Below the pieces are notes generated by a model. It searched no databases. It had not been told where the DNA came from and saw only the letters and a program-made list of their open reading frames with translations. Position numbers and translations under genes: made by a program. This document shows, piece after piece, positions 1 through 8,091 of a stretch of DNA of 64,000 nucleotides. Source of the DNA: Oceanimonas pelagia (GTDB lineage: Bacteria; Pseudomonadota; Gammaproteobacteria; Enterobacterales; Aeromonadaceae). The stretch lies in NCBI RefSeq assembly GCF_030849025.1, contig NZ_CP118224.1, positions 356,001 through 420,000 on the forward strand, given 5' to 3'. The first letter of the stretch is position 1. Each line of letters starts with the position of its first letter.

Positions 1-1
1 G

Positions 2-1060
2 GCACTGACGATTAACGACATTTGTTGCAGTTACAACGGCAAGCCGGTGCTGGATGGCCTGTCGCTGCAGGTGGAAAGCAACGAGATCATGTGTCTGCTG
101 GGGGCCAGTGGCTGTGGCAAGACCACCCTGCTGAAGGCTGTGGCGGGGCTGTTGCCGGTCAGCGGCGGCGAAATTGCCATCAATGGTCAGCGGGTCAACG
201 GCAACGGTCTGGCGGTGGTGCCGGAAGAGCGCAACATCGGCATGATCTTTCAGGATTACGCCCTGTTTCCCCACCTGAATGTGGCGCAGAACGTGGCCTT
301 TGGCCTGCAGAGCAAGGAGCGCAACAAGGCGCTGATTAAAGCCCGGGTCGACGAGGTGCTGGAGCTGGTGAATCTGGCGGGGCTGGGTGAGCGCTATCCG
401 CATCAGCTTTCCGGCGGCCAGCAACAGCGGGTGGCCATTGCCCGGGCGTTGATCTGCCGGCCGCAACTGATGCTGCTGGACGAGCCCTTTTCCAATATCG
501 ACACCCAGGTGCGCATGCGCCTGATTGGCGAAATTCGCAGCCTGCTCAAGGAGCAGGGTATCAGTGCCATTTTCGTGACCCACAGCAAGGAGGAGGCCTT
601 TGCCTTTTCCGACAAGCTGGCGCTGTTCCGCCAGGGCCATATCGAGCAGGTGGGCCGGCCGCAAACCCTGTATCAGCATCCGCAGACGCCCTTTGTGGCG
701 GACTTTCTCGGCCAGAGCAACTATGTGCCGGCCACGGTGCACGACAGCCATACCCTGGTCACCCCCATCGGTCCCATTGTCAGCCAGGCGGCCCTGGACG
801 CCGAGCCCGGCAGCGAGGGCCGGCTGTTGCTGCGCCCGCGCCAGATTTGCCTGACCGAGGCGGAGCGGGGCAACGGCCGGGTGCTGGAGCAGCAGTTTCT
901 CGGTGCCCATACCCGTTGCCTGGTGGAATGCCAGGGCCAGGTGCTGGAGGTGAGCATCAATGAGCCGTTGCCGGCGGTGAGCGGCGTGCAGGTGAGCGTG
1001 GCGCCCCATGCCCTGACCTTTTTTCCCGACCAGGCCGAACGCCGCCGGGAAGTGGCCTGA
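2..1060 (+). CDS. fbpC: Ferric iron ABC transporter ATP-binding protein, 5' end cut by the window
   Basis: ATPase subunit of a binding-protein-dependent importer, most like FbpC/AfuC ferric iron transporters. The frame is open from base 2, and base 1 could be the last base of an ATG, so perhaps only two bases are missing (about 353 aa). Visible motifs in order are Walker A GASGCGKTT, the Q-loop in MIFQDYALFPH, signature LSGGQQQRVAIARAL, Walker B LMLLDEPFSNID and a switch histidine in VTHSKEEA. A C-terminal stretch of about 120 residues fits a TOBE-type regulatory domain. The family acts with a periplasmic Fe3+-binding protein and a permease, expected upstream outside the window. A polyamine or sulfate transporter ATPase is possible because all share this layout; the iron assignment rests on overall resemblance. 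Confidence 0.75.
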   Translation, partial: ALTINDICCSYNGKPVLDGLSLQVESNEIMCLLGASGCGKTTLLKAVAGLLPVSGGEIAINGQRVNGNGLAVVPEERNIGMIFQDYALFPHLNVAQNVAFGLQSKERNKALIKARVDEVLELVNLAGLGERYPHQLSGGQQQRVAIARALICRPQLMLLDEPFSNIDTQVRMRLIGEIRSLLKEQGISAIFVTHSKEEAFAFSDKLALFRQGHIEQVGRPQTLYQHPQTPFVADFLGQSNYVPATVHDSHTLVTPIGPIVSQAALDAEPGSEGRLLLRPRQICLTEAERGNGRVLEQQFLGAHTRCLVECQGQVLEVSINEPLPAVSGVQVSVAPHALTFFPDQAERRREVA

Positions 1061-1176
1061 GTTCAGGGATTAGGGGGCAGGGATGGGTATCACGGCGTGG
1101 GCAGCTCCGGTGTTAATCGGGCAATGTCGTGTCGTCCCCGAACTCTGCTGTTCTGCCGACAAGGTGCGATGGATCG

Positions 1177-1206
1177 CTGACAGCGCCTGAACCGCCGTCT
1201 TATACT
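1177..1206 (+). promoter_or_regulatory. Putative sigma-70 promoter of the DyP peroxidase gene
   Basis: A CTGACA -35 element is followed after 18 bases by TATACT, ending about 30 bases before the start codon of the peroxidase gene. Spacing and sequence fit a sigma-70 promoter. No operator is obvious. Confidence 0.45.
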
Positions 1207-1237
1207 GGACTCTTTCGAAGCAACGGAAGAGCATTGC

Positions 1238-2152
1238 ATGACTGCACAAGCCGGCATTTGCGCCGAACCCAACCTTCACGCCCATTACCTGTTTTTCAAC
1301 ATGCTGCCCGGTCGCCACACCGAGGTGCGCCACAAGCTCGGGGCCGTGCCGGCGCTGTGGCGCCAGCTTGCCGCTGATTACCCGGATGCCGCCTTTTCCG
1401 GTCTGGTGGCCATCGGCCACGACTGCTGGGACGAACTCTACCCCCAGGCCCGTCCGAGTGAGCTGAGCGCCTTTCCGGCCCAGGGGGCAGGGGAGCGCGC
1501 GGCGCCGGCCACGCCGTTTGATCTGTTCTTTCAGCTGCGTGCCGATCGCCTCGACGTGGCCTATATCGCCGTGCAGAAGGTGATGGCGCTGCTGGCCGGG
1601 CTGGTGACGCTGCAGGATGAGCGCCAGGGCTTTCGTTATCTGGACTGCCGCGACATGACCGGCTTTGTGGATGGCACCGAAAACCCCGAAGGCGCGCACC
1701 GGGCCGAGGTGGCGCTGGTGGCCGAAGGCCCCTTTGCCGGCGGCAGCTATGTGCATGTGCAGCGTTATCATCACCGCATGGCCCGCTGGCAGCAACTGAC
1801 GGTGAAGGAGCAGGAAAATGTATACGGCCGCACCAAGGCCGACAACATTGAATACGCCTCCGCCGACAAGCCGCTCACCGCCCACACCAAGCGTACCAGC
1901 CTGAAGGACGCCGCCGGCAACAGCCTGGAAATACTGCGTCAGAGCATGCCCTGGGGCAGTGCCACCGAGCAGGGCCTGATGTTTATCTCCTGCTGCCATA
2001 CGCCGCGGCATTTCACCCGTATGCTGGAAAGCATGTATCAGGGCGACGGCGCCGGGCATTTCGATCACCTGACCCTGTATACCCGCCCGGAAACCGGCGC
2101 GGCGTTTTTTGCTCCGTCTGAAGGTTGGCTGTTGTCGCAGGGCGAGGCCTGA
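1238..2152 (+). CDS. DyP-type heme peroxidase (YfeX-like)
   Basis: Cytoplasmic heme peroxidase of the dye-decolorizing family, 304 aa, close to the usual length of YfeX-type enzymes (about 300). The family signature GFVDGTENP lies at residues 142-150, with the distal catalytic Asp at D145. The likely proximal heme ligand is H216 in the AHTKRT segment. There is no Tat signal, so it is not an EfeB-type exported enzyme. A weak purine-rich site (cggaaga) precedes the ATG. The upstream neighbour is an iron transporter ATPase in the same orientation, 177 bases away, but a promoter between them suggests separate transcription. Family members use hydrogen peroxide to oxidise dyes and porphyrinogens; the physiological substrate is not known. 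Confidence 0.9.
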   Translation: MTAQAGICAEPNLHAHYLFFNMLPGRHTEVRHKLGAVPALWRQLAADYPDAAFSGLVAIGHDCWDELYPQARPSELSAFPAQGAGERAAPATPFDLFFQLRADRLDVAYIAVQKVMALLAGLVTLQDERQGFRYLDCRDMTGFVDGTENPEGAHRAEVALVAEGPFAGGSYVHVQRYHHRMARWQQLTVKEQENVYGRTKADNIEYASADKPLTAHTKRTSLKDAAGNSLEILRQSMPWGSATEQGLMFISCCHTPRHFTRMLESMYQGDGAGHFDHLTLYTRPETGAAFFAPSEGWLLSQGEA

Positions 2153-2248
2153 TGCGGCCAGAAGCGTGAGGAGGGAGGGGTGAGGGGAGCTGCACCGGTT
2201 GCCTGAAAAAGGCCTCCCCCCTTACTCTTCACCCCTCACAGTGTGCGT

Positions 2249-2713
2249 TTAGACATATTGCTCGAACAGCTCCAGCACGCTCTGGTACAGCTCTTCGATG
2301 GGGGTTTCCTTGGTGGGGGTAATAAAAATGGTGTCGTCGCCGGCAATGGTGCCGAGAATGCCCTCGGCCCGGCCGAGCGAGTCGAGCATGCGGGCGATCA
2401 GCTGGGCGGCACCCGGGCTGGTGTGGATCACGATCAGCGCGCTGTTGTGACCCACGTCCAGCACCAGATTCTTGAGCTGGCTGCTGCTGGTGGGCACGCC
2501 CAGCTCCACCGGCAGGCAGTACACCATTTCCATCTTGGCGTTGCGGGTGCGCACGGCGCCGAACTTGCTCAGCATGCGCGAGACCTTGGACTGGTTGATG
2601 TTCTCGAACCCCAGTTCCTGCAGGGCATTGACGATTTCTGCCTGAGAGCCGAAGCGCTCTTCCTTCAGCAGCGCCTTGAACGCCTTGACCAGCTGTTCCT
2701 GTTTTTCGTTCAT
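2249..2713 (-). CDS. argR: Arginine repressor ArgR
   Basis: Arginine-responsive transcriptional regulator and probable XerCD recombination cofactor. With the chosen start (NEKQEQLV follows the Met) it has 154 aa, against 156 in E. coli. An upstream in-frame ATG at 2749 would add 12 residues without homology; neither start has a strong ribosome binding site. The N-terminal winged helix carries [11 protein letters not shown], the DNA-recognition segment. The C-terminal domain carries [18 protein letters not shown] and [10 protein letters not shown], the arginine-binding and hexamerisation segments of the family. It is divergent from the arginine importer operon, with palindromic ARG-box-like sites between, which suggests it represses both itself and artPIQM when arginine is plentiful. 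Confidence 0.97.
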   Translation of the reverse strand: MNEKQEQLVKAFKALLKEERFGSQAEIVNALQELGFENINQSKVSRMLSKFGAVRTRNAKMEMVYCLPVELGVPTSSSQLKNLVLDVGHNSALIVIHTSPGAAQLIARMLDSLGRAEGILGTIAGDDTIFITPTKETPIEELYQSVLELFEQYV

Positions 2714-2794
2714 GTTTTGCAGTCGACCAAGCGTGAGTGAATGAGGCATATTGTCTATCCGTTATGGGGTTTTATCAAGGAATAGTCATTTATC

Positions 2795-2837
2795 TTGCAT
2801 AAAGATGCAAAATTAGCTTGCATTAACAATATTGCAA
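2795..2837. promoter_or_regulatory. Putative ArgR operator (two ARG-box-like palindromes)
   Basis: Two dyad-symmetric A+T-rich sites lie between argR and artP. The first is TTGCAT-aaag-ATGCAA at 2795-2810. The second has TTGCAT at 2818 and TTGCAA ending at 2837. Their centres are about 25 bases apart, somewhat more than the 21 typical of E. coli ARG-box pairs, and the half-sites resemble TGCAT rather than TGAAT. Position and symmetry support ArgR control of both flanking transcripts. Confidence 0.6.
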
Positions 2838-2882
2838 AATAAAATCAGCCAAAGACTCTGACAGATGAAGTGAACATAGCGC

Positions 2883-3620
2883 ATGGGCATAGAATTCAGC
2901 GGCATAAGCAAGTCCTGGGCCGGTCAGGAAATTTTAAGCCAGGTTTCGCTGCAATGCGACGCCGGAGAGACATTGGTGCTGCTTGGTCCCAGTGGTGCAG
3001 GTAAAAGTTCTTTGCTCAGGCTTATGAACCTGTTGGATATTCCGGACTCCGGCACCCTGGCCATGGCCGGTGAGCAGTTCAGCTTTCCCGCAGACAACAA
3101 CGGCCGGCTGCCGAAGCGGGCGCAGGCGTTGCGCCGTAAGGTAGGCATGGTATTTCAGCAATACCATTTGTGGCCGCACCTGACGGTGGAGCAGAACCTG
3201 CTGGAGGCGCCCCTCAAGGTGCTGGGCATGAACAAGGCCGAGGCCCAACAGAGGGCGATGCAGTTGCTGACCCAGCTGAAGCTGGCCGACAAGCGCCATG
3301 CCTGGCCCGGTGCCTTGTCCGGCGGCCAGCAGCAGCGGGTGGCCATTGCCCGGGCGCTGATGATGAACCCCGAGGTGCTGTTGTTTGATGAACCCACGGC
3401 GGCCCTGGATCCCGAGATCACCAAGGAAGTGGCGGAAATCATTGCCCAGCTGGGCAAAACCGGCATTACTCAGGTGATTGTGACCCACGAAGTGAGCTTT
3501 GCCCGCCGGGTAGCCACCAAGGTGGCCTATCTGGAGCAGGGCAAGCTGGTGGAATACGGCGACGCCGACCTGCTTGACCACCCCCAGACAAAACGTCTGG
3601 CGGAATTTCTGACTCATTGA
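2883..3620 (+). CDS. artP: Arginine ABC transporter ATP-binding protein ArtP
   Basis: ATPase of the polar amino acid importer for arginine, 245 aa, close to E. coli ArtP. Walker A is GPSGAGKSS, the signature is LSGGQQQRVAIARAL, Walker B is VLLFDEPTAALDP, and the switch His lies in VTHEV. First gene of artP-SBP-artQ-artM; 13 bases separate it from the binding-protein gene. The order P-(I/J)-Q-M matches E. coli artPIQM. It is expected to form the cytoplasmic dimer under ArtQ/ArtM. The ARG-box-like sites just upstream suggest repression by arginine. Confidence 0.93.
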   Translation: MGIEFSGISKSWAGQEILSQVSLQCDAGETLVLLGPSGAGKSSLLRLMNLLDIPDSGTLAMAGEQFSFPADNNGRLPKRAQALRRKVGMVFQQYHLWPHLTVEQNLLEAPLKVLGMNKAEAQQRAMQLLTQLKLADKRHAWPGALSGGQQQRVAIARALMMNPEVLLFDEPTAALDPEITKEVAEIIAQLGKTGITQVIVTHEVSFARRVATKVAYLEQGKLVEYGDADLLDHPQTKRLAEFLTH

Positions 3621-3633
3621 TAAGGACATACCC

Positions 3634-4374
3634 ATGAAAAAGACCCTGTTGTCTCTGGCCCTGCTGGCCGCCGCCGGCAGCACCGCCGCCCAGGCCGATG
3701 AAGTGAAGTTCGTCACCAACGCCGCCTATCCTCCCTTTGAATTCGTTGATGACAACAACGAGATGCAGGGATTCGACATCGACCTGGCCAAGGCCCTGTG
3801 CGAGGTGGCGGAGCTGGAGTGCAGTTTTCACAACCAGGCCTTTGACAGCCTGATCCCCAGCCTCAAGTTCAAACGCTATCACGCCGCCATCGCCGCCATG
3901 GACATCACCCCCGAGCGGTCCGAGCAGGTGGACTTCAGCGACATCTACTATGAGAACTCCGCGGTGTTTGTGGCCCCCGCTGGTCAGTTCAGCGCCATTG
4001 AGGCCCTTAAGGACAAAACCGTGGGTGTGCAGAACGGCACTTCTCACCAGAAATACATTCAGGACAAGCTGGAAGCCGAAGGCCTGGAATCCCGCGCCTA
4101 CCCGAGCGTACAGGATGCCCTGCTGGATCTGAGCAACGGCCGCATTGAAGCCGTGTTTGCCGACACCGCCGTGGTGGGCGACTGGCTGGCCAAGTCCGAA
4201 GGGTTTGAAGTTGTGGGTGAGGCGATCACCGATGACAACTATTTCGGCACCGGCTTCGGTATTGCCGTGACCAAGGGCAATCAGGCACTGCTCGACAAGC
4301 TGAACCAGGGCCTGGCCGAACTCAAGGCCAACGGTACCTACGACAGCCTCTACGGCAAGTACTTCCCCAAATAA
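3634..4374 (+). CDS. artI: Arginine-binding periplasmic protein (ArtI/ArtJ type)
   Basis: Substrate-binding protein of the arginine importer, 246 aa. Residues 1-21 form a Sec signal peptide ([16 protein letters not shown], cleavage likely after AQA). The mature part begins with the family segment [28 protein letters not shown] and has [30 protein letters not shown], typical of SBP family 3. The C-terminus is [12 protein letters not shown]. coli has two paralogues (ArtI and ArtJ); only one is seen here, so the symbol marks position in the operon rather than proven specificity. It is translated from an AAGGA site shortly before the ATG. Confidence 0.88.
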   Translation: MKKTLLSLALLAAAGSTAAQADEVKFVTNAAYPPFEFVDDNNEMQGFDIDLAKALCEVAELECSFHNQAFDSLIPSLKFKRYHAAIAAMDITPERSEQVDFSDIYYENSAVFVAPAGQFSAIEALKDKTVGVQNGTSHQKYIQDKLEAEGLESRAYPSVQDALLDLSNGRIEAVFADTAVVGDWLAKSEGFEVVGEAITDDNYFGTGFGIAVTKGNQALLDKLNQGLAELKANGTYDSLYGKYFPK

Positions 4375-4375
4375 G

Positions 4376-5023
4376 ATGATGACCCATCTGTTGAATGCCG
4401 GCCTGATGACCCTCGGGCTGGCATTGGTGTCGCTGGCGGTGGGCATGGTGCTGGCCGTGTTGTTGTGCGGTGCCGAAATGAGCCGCTGGCGGCTGTTGCG
4501 GCTGCCGGCGTCCGCGCTCACTACCGTGCTGCGCGGTCTGCCGGAAATTCTGGTGGTGTTTTTTATTTACTTCGGCTCTACCCACCTGCTGTTTCTGCTC
4601 ACCGGTGAATACATTGAATTCAGCCCGTTCTGGTGTGGCGTGACCGCGCTGTCGCTGCTGTTTGCCGCCTATGCGGCCCAGACCCTGCGCGGCGCGCTCA
4701 ATGCGGTGTCGCGCGGCCAGCGTCAGGCGGCGCAGGCACTGGGGTTGCCGCCCCTGCACACCTTTGTTCATATCGTGCTGCCGCAAACCTGGCGCCATGC
4801 CCTGCCGGGCCTGAGCAACCAGTGGCTGGTGCTGCTGAAGGACACGGCGCTGGTGTCGCTGATCGGCGTACACGATCTGATGCACCAGGCCAAGTCGGCG
4901 GCGGCCAGTACCTATCAGCCCTTTACCTGGTATGCGCTGGCGGCATTGATCTATCTGGCCATTACCCTGGTCAGCCAGCAGGGCCTGAAACGGTTGCAGG
5001 CGAGGGTGACCCGTTATGACTAA
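4376..5023 (+). CDS. artQ: Arginine ABC transporter permease ArtQ
   Basis: Inner-membrane permease of the histidine/glutamine/arginine type, 215 aa with several hydrophobic helices, somewhat shorter than E. coli ArtQ (238). The EAA loop region reads [24 protein letters not shown], the contact site for the ATPase. The start is one of two adjacent ATGs (4376 or 4379), just after the artI stop and without its own strong ribosome binding site, which suggests translational coupling. It overlaps artM by 8 bases. Confidence 0.9.
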   Translation: MMTHLLNAGLMTLGLALVSLAVGMVLAVLLCGAEMSRWRLLRLPASALTTVLRGLPEILVVFFIYFGSTHLLFLLTGEYIEFSPFWCGVTALSLLFAAYAAQTLRGALNAVSRGQRQAAQALGLPPLHTFVHIVLPQTWRHALPGLSNQWLVLLKDTALVSLIGVHDLMHQAKSAAASTYQPFTWYALAALIYLAITLVSQQGLKRLQARVTRYD

Positions 5024-5693
5024 ATGGATTGAGTACGCCTACACCCTGCTGGACGGCCTGCAGGTGACCTTGCTGATCACCGGATCCGGCCTGCTGCTGG
5101 GGCTGTTGATTGCCCTGGTGCTGACCTGGATTCTGGACAAGCGGGTGCCGGTGCTGCACTGGCTGGCGGAAGGTTATTTGTTACTGATCACCGGCACCCC
5201 GCTGCTGGTGCAGATCTTTCTGATCTACTACGGGCCGGCCCAGTTTGACTGGATCAAGCAAAGCTGGGCCTGGCAGTATCTGCGGGAACCCCTGTTCTGT
5301 GCCATTCTGGCCCTGGGCATGAACGCCGGTGCCTACACCTGCCGGCTGTTCAAGGGCGCCCTGGATGCGGTGCCCAAAGGCGAGACCCTGGCCTGCCGGG
5401 CGCTGGGCATGAGCGAGTGGCAGACCCTGAGCGTGAAGCTGCGTCACGCCATGCGCCGGGTGATCCCGGCCTATTCCAACGAAGTGGTACTGGTGCTCAA
5501 GGGCAGCTCGCTGGCCAGCACCATTTCCATTATGGACATCATGGGCCTGGCCCAGCGCATTAACGGCCAGACCTACGACACCCTGACGGTGTTCGGCGTG
5601 GCCGGGGCCATTTACCTGCTGATGAACAGCCTGCTGACCTGGCTGTTCCGGTTGCTGGAGCGGCGTGCGCTGGCGTTTCAGCAGCAGGGGTGA
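5016..5693 (+). CDS. artM: Arginine ABC transporter permease ArtM
   Basis: Second permease subunit of the arginine importer, 225 aa (E. coli ArtM 222). It has multiple membrane helices and an EAA loop around [30 protein letters not shown]. It pairs with ArtQ in the membrane and is coupled to it by an 8-base overlap. Last gene of the art operon. No clear rho-independent terminator is seen in the 126 bases before mdh. Confidence 0.9.
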   Translation: MTKWIEYAYTLLDGLQVTLLITGSGLLLGLLIALVLTWILDKRVPVLHWLAEGYLLLITGTPLLVQIFLIYYGPAQFDWIKQSWAWQYLREPLFCAILALGMNAGAYTCRLFKGALDAVPKGETLACRALGMSEWQTLSVKLRHAMRRVIPAYSNEVVLVLKGSSLASTISIMDIMGLAQRINGQTYDTLTVFGVAGAIYLLMNSLLTWLFRLLERRALAFQQQG

Positions 5694-5819
5694 CGAGCTG
5701 CTTTGGCTCACATAACCATAACATTTGATGGGTCTGGGCATTGTGTTTGCACGGCGGTTTCGCTATTTTGCATAGGCCCAGGAAACGTATAACTATTCAA
5801 TAATAAACGGAGTTCAGCT

Positions 5820-6758
5820 ATGAAAGTTGCCGTACTCGGAGCTGCCGGTGGTATCGGTCAGGCTCTCGCCCTGCTGTTGAAGAACAACCTGCCTGCCGGC
5901 TCTGAACTGAGCCTGTACGATATCGCTCCCGTGACTCCCGGTGTTGCCGCCGATCTGAGCCACATCCCGACCGCCGTGAACGTGGTGGGTTTTGGTGGTG
6001 AAGATCCGACTCCGGCCCTGACCGGCGCCGACATCGTGCTGATCTCCGCCGGTGTGGCCCGCAAGCCGGGCATGGATCGTGCCGACCTGTTCAACGTGAA
6101 CGCCGGCATCGTGAAAAACCTGATCGAAAAAGCCGCCGTCGCCTGCCCCAAGGCCTGCATCGGCATTATCACCAACCCGGTGAACACCACTGTGCCGATC
6201 GCCGCCGAAGTGCTGAAAAAGGCCGGTGTGTACGACAAGAACAAGCTGTTCGGCATCACCACCCTGGACGTGATCCGCGCCGAGACCTTCGTGGCCGAAG
6301 CCAAGGGTCTGAACGTGGCCGACGTCAAGGTGCCGGTCATCGGTGGCCACAGCGGCGTGACCATTCTGCCGCTGCTGTCCCAGGTGGAAGGCGCTTCCTT
6401 CTCCGACGAGGAAATCGAGAAGCTGACCTACCGCATTCAGAATGCCGGCACCGAAGTAGTGGAAGCCAAGGCCGGCGGCGGCTCCGCCACCCTGTCCATG
6501 GGTCAGGCCGCCTGCCGTTTCGCCCTGTCTCTGGTGAAAGCCATGCAGGGTGAAGCCAACGTGGTGGAATGCACTTATGTGGATGGCGGCAGCGAGCACG
6601 CCACCTTCTTCGCCCAGCCGGTACTGCTCGGCAAAAACGGCGTGGAAAAGGTGCTGCCCTACGGTGAAGTCAGCGCCTTCGAGCAGGCCGCAATGGACGG
6701 CATGCTGGAAACCCTGCGTGGCGACATTCAGAAAGGTGTGGAGTTCGTTAACCAGTAA
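5820..6758 (+). CDS. mdh: Malate dehydrogenase (NAD-dependent)
   Basis: TCA-cycle enzyme interconverting malate and oxaloacetate with NAD, 312 aa, the same length as E. coli Mdh. The NAD-binding motif GAAGGIGQ is at residues 7-14. Substrate-binding arginines lie in [20 protein letters not shown], and the catalytic His is in [17 protein letters not shown] site sits about 7 bases before the ATG. It is separated from artM by 126 bases and followed by a strong terminator, so it is probably monocistronic. argR lying four genes away preserves the argR-mdh neighbourhood of enteric bacteria with artPIQM in between. Confidence 0.98.
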   Translation: MKVAVLGAAGGIGQALALLLKNNLPAGSELSLYDIAPVTPGVAADLSHIPTAVNVVGFGGEDPTPALTGADIVLISAGVARKPGMDRADLFNVNAGIVKNLIEKAAVACPKACIGIITNPVNTTVPIAAEVLKKAGVYDKNKLFGITTLDVIRAETFVAEAKGLNVADVKVPVIGGHSGVTILPLLSQVEGASFSDEEIEKLTYRIQNAGTEVVEAKAGGGSATLSMGQAACRFALSLVKAMQGEANVVECTYVDGGSEHATFFAQPVLLGKNGVEKVLPYGEVSAFEQAAMDGMLETLRGDIQKGVEFVNQ

Positions 6759-6777
6759 GGTTGTCGAATCAAACACT

Positions 6778-6810
6778 AAAAAGGGAGCTTCGGCTCCCTT
6801 TTCTTGTTTT
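6778..6810 (+). terminator. Rho-independent terminator of mdh
   Basis: Stem AAGGGAGC / GCTCCCTT closed by a TTCG tetraloop and followed by TTTTCTTGTTTT, 20 bases after the mdh stop. Confidence 0.92.
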
Positions 6811-7188
6811 GGGAATGGGGAGCAGGGAATGGGGACTGGAGGGGGGTCGGCTGGAATGAGCGCCTTGCGAAGCATCAGTGCGGTTGCGCTCCGCCGACAC
6901 GCTACAAGTACATCCATGTAACGCTCGAAAATGCCATTCATGGCATTTCATGGTCGGCTCCGGCAATCCCCACTGTTGCTTCGGGTAACATCGGCGTTGC
7001 CTGCTTGCTTTTAATCAGCGCCGAGCGTGCCGTGAAGGAAGTAGGCTGGAATGAGCATAGCGAATTCCGGTGTTGCTGTGGCCGTACTTTCGTTGGGATT
7101 CGTTTCGCTCACCTCAACTACGCAGTGACAACCTCCCGCTTTTCATACAAGCATGGCTCAGTAGCAACCAGGCTACACCACTTACAGC
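6811..7188. other. Non-coding interval between mdh and liuE with repeat debris
   Basis: About 380 bases with no convincing gene. It opens with a purine-rich stretch of GGGAATGGGGAGC-like repeats (6811-6846), then holds one copy of the two-hairpin dispersed repeat (6889-6948). The motif GGCTGGAATGAGC occurs twice (about 6858 and 7049), which suggests an internal partial duplication. No terminator for the leftward liu operon is evident directly before 7189. Confidence 0.6.
6889..6948 (+). repeat. Two-hairpin dispersed repeat, copy 1
   Basis: A unit starting CTCCGCCGACACGC, then hairpin 1 TACAT-CC-ATGTA (6909-6920), CGCTC, and hairpin 2 with a 9-bp stem AAATGCCAT / ATGGCATTT (6929-6948). Two more copies occur at 17733-17790 and, inverted, at 17913-17973. 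The single-stranded segments and CCAT/CATGG core are kept while the stem bases differ with compensating changes. Confidence 0.7.
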
Positions 7189-8091
7189 TTACGGCTTACG
7201 GCTGTGGTTATCCCAGGCGAGCCCGGTTTTTGAGCCGTTTTCCCGGCCCAGCTGCAGGCTTATCCAGCGGCCGGTGTGCACCAGTTGGTCGAGGTTAACG
7301 CCGGTATTCAGGCCCAGGCCGTGCAGCAGGTAGACCACGTCTTCGGTTGCCACGTTGCCGGTGGCGCCTTTGGCATAGGGGCAGCCGCCCAGTCCCGCCA
7401 CCGAGCTGTCGATAATACGCAGGCCCTGCTCCAGCACCGCATAAAGGTTGGCCAGGGCCTGGCCGTAGGTATCGTGAAAATGGGCCGCCAGCCGCGCCAG
7501 GGGGACTTCCTGGCGTACCGCAGACAACATGGCGATGGCCTTTTTCGGCGTGCCCGTGCCAATGGTATCGCCCAAAGAGATTTCATCGCAGCCCAGGCGG
7601 TACAGCGCGCCGGCGACCCGGGCCACTGCGGCGGGAGCGATGTCCCCTTCATAGGGGCAGCCCAGCACGGTGGAAACATAGCCCCGTACCCGCAGGCCGC
7701 GTTCGCGGGCCAGCTGCAGCACCGGGGTGAAGCGCTCAAGGCTTTGTGCCACCGAGCAGTTGATGTTCCTTTGGCAGAAGCTTTCCGAGGCGGCGGTAAA
7801 CACCGCCACCTCATCGGCACCGGCGGCCAGGGCCACTTTCAGGCCCTGCAGGTTGGGGGTCAGGGCCGAATACACCACGCCATCTTTACGGTGAATGCCG
7901 GTTAATACCTCACCACCATCGGCCATTTGCGGCACCCATCTGGGAGAGACAAAGCTGGCGGCCTCGATATGCGTCAGGCCGCAGTCCGCCAGTCGCTCCA
8001 CCAGCCCGATTTTGATATTGGTAGGCACGCGTGCCGGCTCGTTCTGCAGGCCGTCCCGGGGGCCCATTTCCACCAGTCTGACGCTATCCAT
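7189..8091 (-). CDS. liuE: Hydroxymethylglutaryl-CoA lyase
   Basis: Cleaves 3-hydroxy-3-methylglutaryl-CoA into acetyl-CoA and acetoacetate, the last dedicated step of leucine breakdown. With the start at 8091 it is 300 aa, the usual length. GGAGG lies 6 bases before this ATG; a tandem ATG at 8094 and a more distant one at 8127 are less likely. The N-terminal metal/substrate segment is EMGPRDGLQNE, HFHDTYGQA supplies metal ligands, and the catalytic Cys signature is SVAGLGGCPYAKGATGN. It overlaps liuD by 8 bases and is the last gene of liuABCDE. Confidence 0.95.
   Translation of the reverse strand: MDSVRLVEMGPRDGLQNEPARVPTNIKIGLVERLADCGLTHIEAASFVSPRWVPQMADGGEVLTGIHRKDGVVYSALTPNLQGLKVALAAGADEVAVFTAASESFCQRNINCSVAQSLERFTPVLQLARERGLRVRGYVSTVLGCPYEGDIAPAAVARVAGALYRLGCDEISLGDTIGTGTPKKAIAMLSAVRQEVPLARLAAHFHDTYGQALANLYAVLEQGLRIIDSSVAGLGGCPYAKGATGNVATEDVVYLLHGLGLNTGVNLDQLVHTGRWISLQLGRENGSKTGLAWDNHSRKP

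Noticed and set aside
5814-6941. 375-codon open frame antisense to mdh
   Set aside because: mdh is unmistakable and the antisense frame runs through its terminator.
8084-8091. Frameshift suspected from overlapping liuE/liuD and liuD/liuC ends
   Set aside because: The overlaps are 8-11 bases with proper stops and starts, as expected for translational coupling.
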